NCBI GenBank assembly: GCA_946902985.2
Contig: OX336389.2
Location: forward strand, 125,461,572-125,525,571
Reading direction: 5' to 3'
From: Meconema thalassinum
Lineage: Eukaryota > Arthropoda > Insecta > Orthoptera > Tettigoniidae
Length of the DNA: 64,000 nucleotides
Below the pieces are notes generated by a model, which had not been told where the DNA came from, did no database searches, and worked only from the letters and a program-made list of their open reading frames with translations. The position numbers and the translations under genes were made by a program. Below are positions 1-12,686 of the stretch, piece by piece (within the stretch, counting starts at the first letter, position 1; each line of letters begins with the position of its first letter).

Positions 1-2280
1 CTTAAACATGTCAGTCGTATTTTGTGCCTCCGCCAGATATTCTGTATAACAGAATAGGGCTATTAGAAACACATTTAACCACACTTACTGGACTCCAGTA
101 ACAGAGCTACACATGAGAAGTCAAATTCTACCCCTCAGCAGGGGTGCAGAGCTCCAAGCAACTATGCTAATATACAAAATTAGACAACACGGCACTCCCT
201 ACATCCTGAACTCAGAAAATCATTCTTAAAGAACTAGTAGGCATGCGGAGAACGTGGCTATATATTTTATTTTATTATTATTAAGAATAATCAATATTAC
301 ATCCAGCAATACAAGAAAATATATACACACATAGCTTTTTAAGTATTAGGACATACGTTCGTACATTGTTCAGGCAACCGTGTGTGCTATATAGACATTG
401 TCCTTTGCACTACAACATTGTATAATTCACTTGTTCTCTTGATCACTGGAGTCCCGTTATATTAAATATGTACAATCTTCATCATATCGTAACTTTAGTC
501 TATTTCTGATTATTATCTAAGTAAACGTATTAGTCTAAAGATGTACATTCCGAGATCTATGTGATGAATATCAAATTCAGCCGAGTTAGGGAAGAATACA
601 TGTAAGCTATACCACGTAAGGCTCAAGGCCTTGTATGACATTCACATTCCTACATACAATTGACATAGTTTCAAGTTCTCTGCATCACAGTCATTTAATA
701 AACTTTCTGATGAAGTAAAAACTGCAAATATTGTGGAGAAAATTTTCTGCATCTCAATATGGCAAATAAGTTATGCATAATCTTAAGAATCCTAAATGGT
801 TATCATTTTAAGAGACCTTGGTCCCGACAATCTTAGATATGGTACCAACTTTATTAATATGTCCTTATTCAGCAAATGTTACCTTCAGACTTTTCTTCCT
901 TGGTGTGTATTTTCTTATAAAATTTTGTTGTGGTTAATTGCTGGTATTTCATTTGAGGGGCTTGGGACATTTTAGTGATCAGCCCTTCCAAAATTTCAAG
1001 TTAAACCCTGATTGTTCATTAAAATTACTAACTGATTGATATATAGAATAGTAATAGAATCTTCTACTAATAAATTATACTGTACCATAGCACTTTATGC
1101 TAATAACTTGTACCACTTTTAAAAGTAGCATAATTGGTCTGCCAAACACATATTACTGTGCAATTCTTCTGTACAAGCCTATGGCTCTTTGAAATTAATT
1201 GAATTAATATTCTTTTTTTAATTATCACAACAAGTCTGGTCAAGTAGAAATATAGATTATTCAATTTTTGTCTACTGAGCTATTTTAACGGTTCTTTGCA
1301 GATATTTAGGCTCTTCCATTTACCATAGTTCCATACGAACACCACAACATAAATTTAGCAGATAGCTGGTTTTAAGGTGCGATTTCCTGTGCCAAATGTG
1401 TTAACCGAAGTGTTACTTAAGCAAGGACGAAGTCACGATTTCCAAGTTTTCTCCTTTAAACACCTGTTGTTGTGTAACAAACATCCCAGTCTAGCATGTA
1501 CTGCATAAAGGAGTTTTTCAATTGTAGGCTACGTCTTTATCAAACGTAATATTCTTATCTTAGCATGTTTCATAAGTATAAATGCCATGATCAGGAAACT
1601 GTTCCATCATCTGTTTGTGTTGATGTGCTATTGAATGAGTGAACATATCAATGTTGAGCAGTCAAGTTTGTGTATATCAAAAGACTTACGGTAGTTCATG
1701 GTACAGTATTAATACCAGTCTGAGATTGTGTGACGAGTAAGGTTGAGTATGCTAGTCATGGAAGAAACCTGCACATTGAAGGTTATGCTGAGGGGAAGGC
1801 ACCTCTGATTGTAGGGTCACTATTCATGAATTAATAACCCCATCTACTTGCACTCTTTTCTATTAGACATTGAACCTTTTTCTACAACTTTGCAATGGAA
1901 ACTATTTCTAGGCAATGACAGTACACATTTATACAACAGGTTGAAATTATTATTGCAGAAGGTCTTGTTGTCTATGTTCAAGACTTATATTGCTAATTAA
2001 ACCAGTGCTCATGTTGCAATTTCATAGTTATAGGCAATACCAGCTGTGGCATGGGTATGTATGAACCAAATCAGTAAAATAATATAACACGATTCATCTA
2101 TTTAGCCTAGATGTGGGAGTTTGAATAATAGTGCAACAACATGTCATGTACTGTACCCGTTTCCCAGATCTCAAAATCACAACGTGATATCCAAGAAACG
2201 TTCGAGTTCCCCTTAAAGAGAAAAAAAAATGGAGAAAAATATACAGTCAGTCTGAGAGACTAGACTTTATATCATTTCAA
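1..2280. other. AT-rich sequence with no recognised gene
   Basis: I see no open frame with recognisable protein similarity, no tRNA-like SINE head and no obvious terminal repeats. It is probably intron or intergenic DNA with repeats too old to read by eye. Confidence 0.5.
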
Positions 2281-2320
2281 ATGACGCTTGCTACAAATGC
2301 TATGTTAGAAAGGCTCAGGA

Positions 2321-2345
2321 GGGCTTCTCGCTTCGCTCGAAGCCC
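2321..2345. other. Short perfect hairpin
   Basis: GGGCTTC and GAAGCCC form a 7-bp stem around an 11-nt loop made of TCGC/GCTC words. It resembles the 3'-terminal hairpins of insect Helitrons, but no CTRR end follows at the right distance, so the origin is unclear. Confidence 0.4.
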
Positions 2346-2356
2346 CAGGACTCTTT

Positions 2357-2555
2357 CAACAGACTCCATTACAGCACGAGATTTAGCTTTAGTAGATATA
2401 ATAGCACTATTACTGTCAACAGACTCCATTATTAACACACTTTACGTAAACTGTAAGTAAGCAAGTTTAACGAACGATCCACAGACTCCCTTATTAACAC
2501 ACTTTACTACCCTGCACAAATTGTAAACTGTAAGTAAGCAAGTTTAACGAACGAA
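2357..2555. repeat. Local imperfect tandem duplication
   Basis: The word ACAGACTCC(A/C)TTA occurs near 2358, 2418 and 2480. A following segment ending AGTTTAACGAACGA occurs twice (about 2446-2477 and 2523-2555). The pattern is a degenerate 60-80-bp tandem repeat with no coding sense. Confidence 0.6.
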
Positions 2556-2845
2556 TCCCCAAGTACAGAGATAGCAAGAATCACGTGAACGCTTCATGAT
2601 CAACAAGTTGCAAGTCATTCAGTATCACGCAGCTAGCGCGTAGGCTTCCCGCACGGGGAATGGGGAGCGGGAGGTGCACTCTGCTGCATGATGTCATACA
2701 CGCCATAACCGTAACGCATAACGTTAGAACCAAGCATAACGACGAAGTCGACAAGATCATTTGAAATGATAAAATTATTTGTCCAGAAAAAGCTAGCTAA
2801 TTTCAATTGCTCGGGCAGGCATGAGATCAAGTGTCTCGGGCGTCT

Positions 2846-4790
2846 AATGGGATGGGTGAGAATAGGTTGTCTCAGACATATATTTCAAAAATAGGACTAT
2901 TATTCAACAAAGATCTAACACTACTAAATCTTCAGGAATAATTAAGTTTTTCTCAAATAAATGTCGTCCTCTTATTGTGAGCAGACGAACAAAACGAAGA
3001 GAACAAAATTACCCTCCTATAATCTTCGATTTCATGTTATGTTGGGATCTGTGATCCTGAAAGTCCTTGTTATCAAAGATCATCCTGTCAGTTTAACTGA
3101 GGAGACTGAAAAGAAAAATAAAGTTCCAATGTCCGTTGTTATGTTGTTGGATTAAAATTTAAAAAATATCACTGCACTGCACTTTTACAACAATAGTGGA
3201 AATTAATTAATGTTAACATGGACATCCTAAATTCCAAAATATTGCTAAATGGAGTATATGTTACCACTGGTTAATTTTATGTTGATGTCAGTCTATTAGA
3301 CTACCAAGTCAAATATCACATGTATATAGAAAATAACTACAAATATTATATACATGTTTTACACTCATATCTACAAGTAATCATGTCTATCGATGACTTC
3401 TAATCCATCCGAATTCATAAATAAGAAAATAGGTCAGTTATTATTATTAATCAAGGATTAAATCCTGTGTCGAATTCATGATTCATATTGCTCATTAAGA
3501 GAAAAGATAGCTTAATTGCTTGGTTGCGATGTTAACTAGCTCAATTATAAGTTTCTGATTGCATTTTATGATCCATTTAAAAATTCATAGAATAAACCAA
3601 AATCATCCAAATCCAAGGATATGATCCTAATATTTCTCATAAATACTGCAATCATATTAATTCCTCATCCAGCACATCCACTAAACCTTAATATCAAAAA
3701 GCACACACCTATATAATAAACAATCATGGATCGTGTAAACCATCACACATCCGATAAATAATTCTTCATTACCAAATGAACCACAGATCCTAAATCACTT
3801 ACTCTCAATTAATCGTAATAGGTTGAATAGGTTTTACCAGTACTCATATTCAACAGTTGCCACTATAAGACCACTTATATTACAAGTGTCTACAACTCTA
3901 TTACCTGTGCTATAAATAAATGTGCCTCACCTTCTAAAAATATGACGAATAAGTTGCATAACTCAATAATCTATCAGTACCTGATATCTGAGAATTCAAA
4001 CATGATCAATTCAGAAGGATTTATTATGAACTCTTATCTTACGCTCGGAACGAAATTTGCAATCTCTACTTAGTATCAAACAAAATCCCCAATTCTTGGA
4101 TGTCACAAGTAACCTCGAGAACCTCTGGATGGATTTTGATGCGGTTTTCACCATTCTGTAAAGGATATCTCGAGGATGATTTCTGTAGAAAATAATTTAT
4201 TTATGATCAAAGGAAGCCGAGCAGTAACTATTTCGGTGAAAGAAAAAAAAAAAAAAAAAAACTCGCGTCCGAGCGCTTTGTAAGGTTACGCTGGGCAAAC
4301 CATTAAAAATATCTAAGTACTATGAGTGTAAGAATTGTTCAGCATGAAAAGTTCCACAAAATAGTCCGCGAGAGCATATCTCTATCTTCAATACATCGCC
4401 CACTATAAGTGTTTTTACGTTATAATTTCTTCCAACCATGTCCATTCAAATCCTGAGGCGACAGTTTACGAGCTAGCTAAGGGCGAGTCTATCACCCCTG
4501 TTACAGCCTAACTAGCGGGTGAACCTATTACCCCAGATACAGCCAGCAGCAAACCATCGAGTCGTGTTGAGTTAAGACTTCAGAGAAGGGTGGTTGTGTT
4601 TGGAGTTTCCCTTGAAGAGCACCTCGGCTTTTCTTCATTTCGCCTGTGAACTTCCCGTTCCGCAAAATACACACTCAAGTTAAGATTGGACGGAAGGGGG
4701 ATTTGTGTTTCATGCACCTCGCCATTCTTAAATTAAGTCTGACAAGAATTCGTTATTAATTAATAGTCCAGTTAGTGATCTTAAGCCATC
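2846..4790. other. AT-rich noncoding stretch
   Basis: Nothing recognisable was found. There is a poly-A run near 4242-4261. The last few hundred bases may belong to the upstream part of the Helitron relic that follows, but no N-terminal Helitron domain is visible. Confidence 0.45.
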
Positions 4791-5704
4791 ATGCCGAGAT
4801 GTAAAATGGATATAAGTCATAGTTCATTAACATCGGAAAAAAAAAAGCGCTTATCACGTAACAATGAAACAGAGCAACAAATAATTTCTCGATTGTCACA
4901 AGAGAAAGAAAGACTTTGGCCGCAGCTCCTTCAAACCGTTGCTCAAGAAGAACACCGTCTGAACCACAATCAGAAACAAGCTTATGACACCATCACTAAG
5001 AAGGAAGGTAAGATATTTTTTCTCGATGCCCCTGGAGGCACAGGCAAAACGTTCTTGATTAATTTATTGCTCTCCAAAGTGAGGCCTGATGGTAATATTA
5101 CTCTTGCCGTCGCATCATCTGGAATTGCAGCCACTCTTTTGAAAGGGGGAAGAACAGCACATGCAACATTTAAACTTCCCTTGATAGTCAGCAGCAGTGA
5201 TGAAAGCGTATGCAATATTTCAAAACAAAGTAACGCTGCCAGTTTAATCCAAAATTGTTCTTTAGCTGTATGGGATGAGGCTACAATGTCGCACAAAACT
5301 TCCATTGAAGCTGTAGATAGGACCTTGCGTGATCTAGGGAATCGGAACACACCTATGGGTGGCTGCACAGTTTTGTTCGCCGGAGATTTTCGTCAAATCT
5401 TACCAGTTGTTACCAGAGGAACGAGAGCCGACGAAGTGAACGCTTCATTAAAAAGATCTTACATCTGGCCGGATATAACAAAATTGGCACTCAAAACTAA
5501 CATGAGAGTACTCTTATCTTCAGAAGATAATAGTCTGTTTGTTAATTTGTTACTTGGTCGGAAATGGAGATGTACCGGTCATTGATGGGAAAATTACCCT
5601 CAGTCACGATTTCTGCGTTTTATAAGCAGTATTCAAGAATTGATTGATAGCGTTTATCCACAAATCCATGACCTACCTAACAAGTCTCATTCATGGTTTA
5701 AAGC

Positions 5705-6020
5705 AGTGGTTCTGAACCCGTAGAAGTCTGCGGACCACTCAGCGTGAAATTGAATCATGTTGGACCACCCCTCCTCCCCCCCCACCCCCTCCTCCCAATA
5801 CACCTTATCAGTAGTAACCCTTCCTCAATAACACTTATTTTAAAGATATTTTGATGGAACCTGATAGTCATCGCCGCAAATACATTTGAACAATTCTTGT
5901 TCAACGCACATCGTTTTCGAAATCCCCATTTATTGGCCACATTTTTATACATGCTTGTGGACCATTTTCTCCCACGGACCACTCCCGGGGCACTCACGGA
6001 CCACCAGTTAAGAACCACTG
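5705..6020. mobile_element. Non-autonomous hAT element (MITE) inside the Helitron
   Basis: The terminal inverted repeats are CAGTGGTTCTGAAC on the left and CAGTGGTTCTTAAC as the complement of the right end (13 of 14 matching). The flanks carry near-identical target duplications, TTTAAAAG and GTTTAAAG, which differ by one A in the run. Removing the 316-bp insert rejoins the Helitron helicase reading frame, so the boundaries are supported independently. There is no transposase. Confidence 0.88.
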
Positions 6021-6656
6021 GTTTAAAGAAAGAGCAATATTATCGCCGACAAACAAACAAGATGTGAAAATTAATGACTCGGCGTTCTCCAAATTCACTG
6101 CCCAGGCTCAAGTATATTACTAAGTAGACGCAGTAGTCGATAGTGAAGAAGCTGTTCATTAACCTACAGAATTCCTAAATTCTTTATTTCCTTCTGGCTT
6201 GCCACCACACATGCTTATTTTAAAAGTGGGAGTGCCTATTAAATTGCTACGTAATTTACACCCCCCAAAGTTATGCAATGGGACGCGATTGGTAGTGAAA
6301 ACTTTGAAAAACTGTTTCATTGAAGCAACTATCTTAACTAGCTGTGGTACAGGAGAAACGGTGTTAGTACCCAGAATCCCTATGATCCCTTCAGATTTGC
6401 CTTATCATTTCAAACGAGTACAATTCCCACTAAGAGTCTGCTTTGGCTAGACTATAAACAAAGCACAGGGTCAAACACTTAGCATGACTGGAGTTGATCT
6501 CAGTGAAGAATGTTTTTCTCATGGACAGCTATACGTGGCTCTATAGCGTGTTACATCAAACCGAAATATTTTCGTGTTCACTGCTGGAGGGAATATACAA
6601 GGAAATCTTGTAAGACCTCGGTTAAAAGTAGCCCATCACCTTGCATTCATAACTGT

Positions 6657-6685
6657 CCCTGGGCGAAGCCGGGGTGGGTTGCTAG
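6657..6685 (+). other. Helitron 3'-terminal hairpin and CTAG end
   Basis: CCCTGG and CCGGGG can pair as a 6-bp stem (one T-G pair) around a GCGAAG loop. Eight to ten bases later come CTAG and then a T. This is the canonical Helitron 3' terminus (CTRR, inserted before host T). Confidence 0.75.
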
Positions 6686-6686
6686 T

Positions 6687-8480
6687 AAATTATAAAGCAT
6701 GAACCGAAGTTCAATAAACCTATCTCACAATCTAATAAGTTTGCCAAATGTTAGGTATGACATTAAAAAAAAATATTCTTAATTAATCAATCATTAAATT
6801 CAATCAGCCACTCAATTTGACTTAGTCGAAATTGTTAATTAGCGATATTAGAATCTCGACACTCCATTGAAAATCGCATTGAAAAGTGTGAAGTTAAAAT
6901 TCACAGAAATATAATAAATTTAACCAAAAACTATCAAATTAATTAACTATCTTTCCATATCAAATTCATAAATAGAATAATCTAATTCATCATAGTAGTT
7001 GCTAAACTTTACGACTAGTTTGCTTATATATTTTTTGATTCAAGAGATATTAAATCAGCCGTTCGAAATAATGATCAAAAATATAAAATCATGGCAATAA
7101 TTATCATCAAAATACATATTTTTGTAGAATTTGATCCACAGCAGTTGTTGATGGTTGAATGAAGTATCCTCGTATCCAAATGAATCTGTCTTTGCAAAAA
7201 GGTCACGAGTCAACTTCATTATGAAAATGAGTTAGACATTGGAACTGCATGGTATGTGGTAACCGGATTCGTCTTTGCAAGAAGGTCAGGAACAAACAAT
7301 TATTCGTTGATATCTCAATAATTATATATACTTAAATGAGAACAAATATGCAGATGGTAAAAATGTGGGATATTTTTTCCTTCTCCTGGAAAATTTTACT
7401 TTTGTTGCTCATGACCTATTTAAAATGACCGATTCAAATAATATTCCTCCAATATTTGGGAATAATCATCGATTTGCTAGATCGATTTCTGCCCTGCGCT
7501 TATAACGCCATCATCAACGTGTTGTATTTCCTAGTCTCTTGTAGTCTAGTAGACACCATTGCTATCAAGCTTCCCCTCTAATAATTTAAGCCATCATGTT
7601 CACAGTGTAATAATTGTCAATGAGAAGTCCCAGTGTAAATTTCAAACTCAAGTGGCATGGCAAAAATCCTGCCCCAAAAAAATTTATGGTTCATTCGCCA
7701 CTGCTTGAAACTGTTCCATACACTCAAAGTGTCTAGAAATTCCTCTGGAATTCGAATATCATGGGCACTGCACTGTGTTATTCACGATGTGATTGTTCGG
7801 TTTTAGTATTGCCAATAAGCTTGTGGATATTGCAAAAGCTTTCATGAGCTTTCATTGAATTTTACGAGACTGTTTCACGTAACATAGCTCATGGCAGTCA
7901 ATGACCCGAATGCTGGCCTGTACTACCATATGTTGATTGGTTGACCTTGCCTCCACTCATAAGAATTGATGTTTCTGAATTTACATTTCAAATCAGGAAT
8001 AGGCCGCCCTTCTATATTTTTTTTTTTTATATCCAACTCAAACTAACAAACCCAATTGTTGCCTAGTATAAGAATAAACTCAATTCAGCTTCCTGTGCCT
8101 GCTAGTATATGTACAGTGATCACAATCCAACATAAATTAATCAAGGCAATGCTATATTTGAAACATGGTAATGATGACTTTCTATATATTGCAACAAAAA
8201 TGCAGAGCAACTTCTCTTTACCATAAACTTACAAAATTATGACTTTCAGACACCTGGTACAGATTTAACTGATGAATTTTAGGATGTTCATTTACATTGT
8301 CTGGGTGAAATATTGTATTTCTGTATTTAGCTATTGCTTAATTAGAGAAAGATATGATTTCTCATATGTATCTTGATCTAAATACGCACAATATTAGTAT
8401 GGCAAGTCTGTGTAACCTTGTCAGGCAAGGACTGCTCTTACTCTAAATTACAAGCTATGCAAGCCTCTCTTCAAACCTCG
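6687..8480. other. AT-rich noncoding stretch
   Basis: No protein similarity or tRNA-like head was recognised. Two similar short segments (about 7180-7205 and 7265-7290, around GTCTTTGCAA-AAGGTCA) hint at an old duplication. Confidence 0.45.
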
Positions 8481-9345
8481 TGGCCTAGCCATGCGCATTA
8501 AATCGCTCACCACGATCATGGCGGCTCCAGCAAGTCCGGAGATCAGACGTTTGAATCCCGGTGCTGACAGTGGCTATCCTGAGTGTGGTTTTTCCACATT
8601 TCCTTCAGACAAGAGCTGGGATAGTACCTTATTTCAAGTCCTGGGGCACCTACCTCATCCCTGTCCCACACACTACTATAGTCATCATAGAAATACAGGT
8701 GATCAGATAAGTTTTTTTAGAGAAATAAATGAGCGGGGGAGACAGGCAGAAGCATTCCGGAGGAGTGTGAGAAGCATGTTATGGAGCAAGGATGTCCCTC
8801 AGAACAGCAAAAAGATCATATATCGGACGTACTATGTCCCTATCCTGACGTATGCCTCGGAGACCTGGGTTATGAAAGGAAGGGAGAAGAGCAAAATACA
8901 GGCCAGTGAGATGAGATTCTTGAGAAGCAGTATTGGAGCTACAAAGATGGACAGAATAAGAAATGAGAGGAGCAGAGAATTAATGGAGGAACCATTACAG
9001 GATGGTATAGAGAAATCTAGACTTAGATGGTATGGACATGTAAAACGAATGGAGGAGAAGAGGATACCCAGGAGGATACACAAGACAAAGTGGGAAGGAA
9101 AGAGACCGCGAGGAAGACCGAGAGACAGGTGGCTGAAGGGGGTGGAAGAAAGCGTGAAAAAGAGAGGAGAAGACTGGACAAGGGTGGAGGCTGAGAGATG
9201 GTGGGAAGACAGAAGACGTTGGAGAGGCTTGTGTTCCAAACAGACCCGGCCAGTGGCTGGAAACTGCAAGATGAAGAAGAAGAAGATAAGTTCAACACAT
9301 CCCCAAAGTACACGGGACTAATGACCAAAGATGTCCAGTCCCTAC
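8481..9345 (+). mobile_element. tRNA-derived SINE interrupted by a LINE fragment
   Basis: The left part (8481-8713) has a tRNA-like head with a B-box-like GTTTGAATCCC near 8549 and a body ending in ACAGGTGATCAG. The right part (9284-9345) continues with the standard tail of this SINE group (PolIII-type, ACGGGACTAATGACC then CCCTA). A 570-bp LINE 3' piece sits between them, flanked by the duplication AGATAAGTT (8705-8713 and 9284-9292). A second copy of the SINE is at 49935-50175. Confidence 0.75.
8714..9283 (+). mobile_element. 5'-truncated RTE-like LINE, C-terminal end of the RT protein
   Basis: The frame encodes only the region after the RT catalytic core: YRTYY-PILTYASETW, then LRWYGHVKRMEEKRIPRR, RPRGRPRDRW and a terminal tryptophan-rich segment. 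Copies at 25367-28308 and 39361-40711 share this layout. The element ends in a short (GAA)n tail. The apparent 276-aa ORF from 8491 is chimeric: its first 70 or so residues are SINE sequence. RTE assignment is by memory of BovB-like domain order. Confidence 0.85.
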
Positions 9346-10735
9346 AATGAATTCCCAATGAACCTCTCTTCCTGCACACTCAACATACCTGAGATGAGTT
9401 GGCCAGTTCTGACTTAGAGCTTCTTTTTGAGGAAAGAGTGACCATTAAGAGGATTGACTGGTGCTAATTGTAGAGGAAACCTGTATATTCAACATTTCGA
9501 AAGGATATTAAAAGATATCAAACCATAACTTATTGTTTCCAAACTTTGGCACAGAGCTAAGAACTTGACTTTGTGAAGGCTTTGTGTGATAATATTGAAG
9601 ACACTCACCTATACGGTAATGATACTGTTGAGAGTTAGTACAAGGGACTGGTATGGTAAAATTAGGGCATGATAAGAGAGGGATGTGGCACTAGAGGTAG
9701 GCCTAGAGATCCTGTGCAAAGGAGATAGGGAGACTTTTAAAAATAAAAATCTAAAATATTTAATAATGGAAAAGCTCCAATACTTTTATTTCCATTCACT
9801 ATATACAGAAGTATTAATTCTCCATTTCCATAAACATTTTTACAAATCAGTCGAGAAATATATATTACAACAGACAACATATCTCTATTTGATTAACAAA
9901 ACAAGTCATCAAAAGTATCAAATTTACTCCCTGAATTCATGGAACTCTATACATCAGGCTCATTCACACACAACAGAGGAAGAATGACAGCTTCAGTCAT
10001 AGGCTTAGAGCTATACACACAGGGGTAAAGCAAGATCAAAGTTGAACTTCCAGAGGTTGTACAAGGTCACAGACGTTTCACATTATCCAGAGATCCCTCC
10101 TTCGAGCAGCATCCACAATGTTCAAATATAATTCTTGATTATCTCCAGCTTCTTACATCTCACGACAGTTTCCTAAGAACTGGATTGCATGCTGATATTC
10201 TCAAGGAACAATTATTAATGAGTCCATCACCAAGACTCTTCAGCTATTGGTCTAGTTGAACAAAATTAATCAGCTATTTAACTGAGCTTACCGTGAGTTG
10301 CAGGACTCCGGAGTTTCACAAGTTCATGTTCTTCAGATAACCAGAATCTAGTATTAAGAGAATATACGGTACAAGTGATTTCCAAAGTGAAGAACGTTCA
10401 AGTATACAGACTGGATCACTAAATCGCTGCAACAGGTCTCTCATCAGGTGTGTACACATTGATGGTATGTAATGCATTCAATTGTTCAATGTAGTCATCT
10501 TTGAAACTAAATACGCGTATTGGTAATCCCGCTAATTGTGAAGTTCATTCAGCTATTCGCTTTGTGAACGCTGAAAATATCAGACTAATCAACACTGCAG
10601 TGTTAGGAAGTGGGGATATGAGCATTCATGACGCGGATATATGAGGTCATACCTTTGGTCATCACTGATGAAAATGTTGGAGAGAATGAGTACTTAACAA
10701 ATAGCAAGATGCAGTTGCTATGTTCGGAAGTAGGT
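9346..10735. other. Noncoding stretch, nothing recognised
   Basis: A 100-aa open frame at 9685-9987 is compositionally AT-driven and resembles no family I know. No terminal repeats or SINE heads were seen. Confidence 0.45.
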
Positions 10736-11395
10736 TGTGCAGTTGTGTAAGAAACTGCCAACGTTGCTAAATAATCATACATGGATACAAAACAGAGTGA
10801 ATGGATTCTGTATCGACTTCCTTCGAGTAATATTAGCACTAAGGCAACAGTTTGGTCATTCAAATTCTTGTATGGGAAGAAGCATGAGATTTTCACAGAA
10901 CTCGAGAAAGAAAATGACAATGAAACACAAATTCAAAAAGCTTTTGTCATCGCACAAACTCATGGTATCTGTTTACTGGGATCACGAAGAAAGCATCACC
11001 ATACAATACATGTTGATGCCTCTGTCGTATTCCTAGACTTCTTTGTCGGACTATTCAGAATCAATGCAGAGGTGTCCTCTAACAAAGAATTGACCTTTTC
11101 CGTGACTATGCTCAGTCACATACTGCCAGGAACACACAGTATTTACTGTTTGATTCTCACAGAAGATCTTTCCCACCCATCATGCTTCCCATATATGGTG
11201 CTATCGGATTTTCCCCTGCATTCAAAAATAATAAACAAGCACCTTTCTGGGATTTGGTTTTACAGTGATGAGGACACAATGAATTCTGTCATGGACTGGT
11301 TGAAGCAATAGGCAGCAACTTTCTATGACGAGGGACTACTTAAACCTGTCTCAGGGCAAGACAAATGCCTAACGCAACTTGGATTTGATGTGTGA
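10736..11395 (+). pseudogene. Decayed mariner-family transposase, C-terminal half
   Basis: Two overlapping frames together show mariner signatures. One contains a KLMVSVYWDHEESI segment (near 10947-10990), matching the mariner KVM-TVFWD-EGI motif. After a frameshift the other has LSDF near the position of the third catalytic Asp, FYSDEDTMNSVMDWLK, and then (after a stop at 11311) FYDEGLLKPV and DKCL, the usual mariner C-terminus. The N-terminal DNA-binding part is not recognisable. Stops and shifts show it is an old inactive relic. Confidence 0.75.
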
Positions 11396-11648
11396 CAATG
11401 TAAATTCAATTCTGTCACGTTGTGAAACTGGACATTTTTAACGGCTAAACATTCTTTAATTTCTGAACTGCTCTTGTATTTTTAATTTTGATTTCATTGT
11501 AGTTGAACCTAGAAGTATACAACTTCCCATACAGATGGTATTAAGATTGGTGCCAGGTCTTCAACAAGGAAAACATTGTTGCTTTAGAAGTGATACCATC
11601 TAGTATTTAACAACTGTCAGATACAAGGTACTAAATCTAGCATGTAAC

Positions 11649-11949
11649 CAGAGTTGGGCAAAATACTCACAAAATGTATTTGATACTAAGTTCAAAATAC
11701 AATAACTGAACCCTTGAAAATACAAAATTGTGTTTTAAAATAAAATTGAAAATACTGAACACTTTCAGTAAAGTAAGCTTGCAAACCATTGATTTGAAAA
11801 ATCTTAATGGAATGGAAATCTTTTTCACTAGAAGTATTAGGTAATTTCAGATTTGTTTTAAAACACAATTTTGTATTTCCAAGGATTCAGATATTGTATT
11901 TTGAATTTTGCATCGAAAATACATTTTGTGAGTATTTTGCCCAGCTCTG
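11649..11949. mobile_element. hAT-type MITE, 301 bp
   Basis: The inverted repeats extend about 33 bp with one mismatch, starting CAGAGTTGGGCAAAATAC on the left and CAGAGCTGGGCAAAATAC as the complement of the right end. A perfect 8-bp target duplication CATGTAAC flanks it (11641-11648 and 11950-11957). The interior is also near-palindromic and has no coding capacity. Confidence 0.92.
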
Positions 11950-11989
11950 CATGTAACTATACCATTGCCAATATATGTGGCCAGTGCAA

Positions 11990-12223
11990 TGAGACCCACA
12001 GCTGCATTACTTGGTTTAAGGCCATGGGGCATTTCTCACATCAAGCAGCTACTCAATTGTCCTCGTAAGGCCGAGAGCAAACCATAGCAGACCACCCCCC
12101 ACATCAGCAAACCCTCCCAGCGCCCAACAGGAGATCTTAAATCTCTTATAGAGACAGAAATCAAACCCGCAGCACGCTAGGTAAGAGCCAATCATGCTAC
12201 TGCTACACCACATTGGCCATTAC
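11990..12223 (-). mobile_element. SINE, antisense
   Basis: Read on the minus strand from the right end, a tRNA-like head shows an A-box-like TGGTGTAGCAGTAGC and a B-box-like GGGTTTGATTTC. The body runs leftwards to an indistinct tail. No clear target duplication was found, so the left boundary is approximate. Confidence 0.5.
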
Positions 12224-12235
12224 ATAATAAAACTG

Positions 12236-12466
12236 TAACATTAATAATTATAATAATAATAATGTTATTGGTTTTATGCCCCTTTTAACTGCTCTGTCTT
12301 TTAGAGACACCAGTGTGTCAGATTTTGCCCCAAAGGGGGCCTTTAACGTACCAGTAAATCTACTGACACAACTCCCTAGTCTTTGCGCACCCTCAAATGC
12401 CAACTGGTTGCGCCAAGATTCGATCCTGCGATCTGGGGACTGTAACATTATCAAGCTAAGAAGGAA
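12236..12466 (-). mobile_element. SINE with (AAT)n tail, antisense
   Basis: A TAATAATAATAATGTTATTGG tail-proximal segment lies at the left. The minus-strand head carries a B-box-like GGATCGAATCTTG near 12410-12425. It resembles a SINE family common in orthopteroid genomes (from memory). The head is truncated on the right. Confidence 0.6.
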
Positions 12467-12478
12467 AAGACATGATGG

Positions 12479-12674
12479 AAAAAGGAAAGGAAGCTTGTAG
12501 TTTAACGTGACCGTTAATCTTGAGATCATGAGCCACGGGACCTCCTTTTTACGTGGAATCCGAACCACAGGACATGGCATTTCACTTCGAAAATCTCACA
12601 TGCATTGACCGGGAATCGAACCCGGACCGCCTTGGTGAGAGGCATACAGCTAGACCACTGAGCCACCACGCCCC
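12479..12674 (-). mobile_element. SINE inserted with a 12-bp target duplication
   Basis: Read on the minus strand, it begins GGGGCGTGGTGGCTCAGTGG (A box) and carries GGTTCGATTCCCGGTC (B box) as a well-preserved tRNA-derived head. AAGACATGATGG is repeated exactly at 12467-12478 and 12675-12686. The good promoter and perfect duplication suggest a fairly recent insertion. Confidence 0.88.
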
Positions 12675-12686
12675 AAGACATGATGG

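Larger units (their letters stand above)
4791..6685 (+). pseudogene. Helitron helicase relic (Pif1-like), 3' end preserved
   Basis: This is the C-terminal SF1B helicase half of a rolling-circle Helitron transposase. The first open frame (264 aa) shows Walker A GGTGKT (residues 82-87), Walker B VWDEA (160-164) and the GDFRQILPV motif (198-206). After a frameshift near 5560 the similarity continues, is split by a hAT MITE (5705-6020), and resumes at about 6027 with an ERAIL-PTN-like motif. A later block reads as the motif family LPPHML, MLLRNL-like, [17 protein letters not shown] and SHGQLYVAL. Stops interrupt the frame near 6121, 6163, 6450 and 6543. The Rep (HUH) domain and 5' end are absent, so it is dead and 5'-truncated. 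The 3' terminus is intact: a stem-loop is followed by CTAG|T at 6682-6686. Confidence 0.88.

Noticed and set aside
2633..2830. 65-aa minus-strand ORF in a locally GC-rich patch, considered as a host exon
   Set aside because: No convincing acceptor or donor and no recognisable similarity; it also shows no LDL-receptor pattern expected of the next corin-like exon.
8491..8713. N-terminal part of a 276-aa plus-strand ORF
   Set aside because: It is SINE sequence that happens to be in frame with the LINE fragment after 8714.
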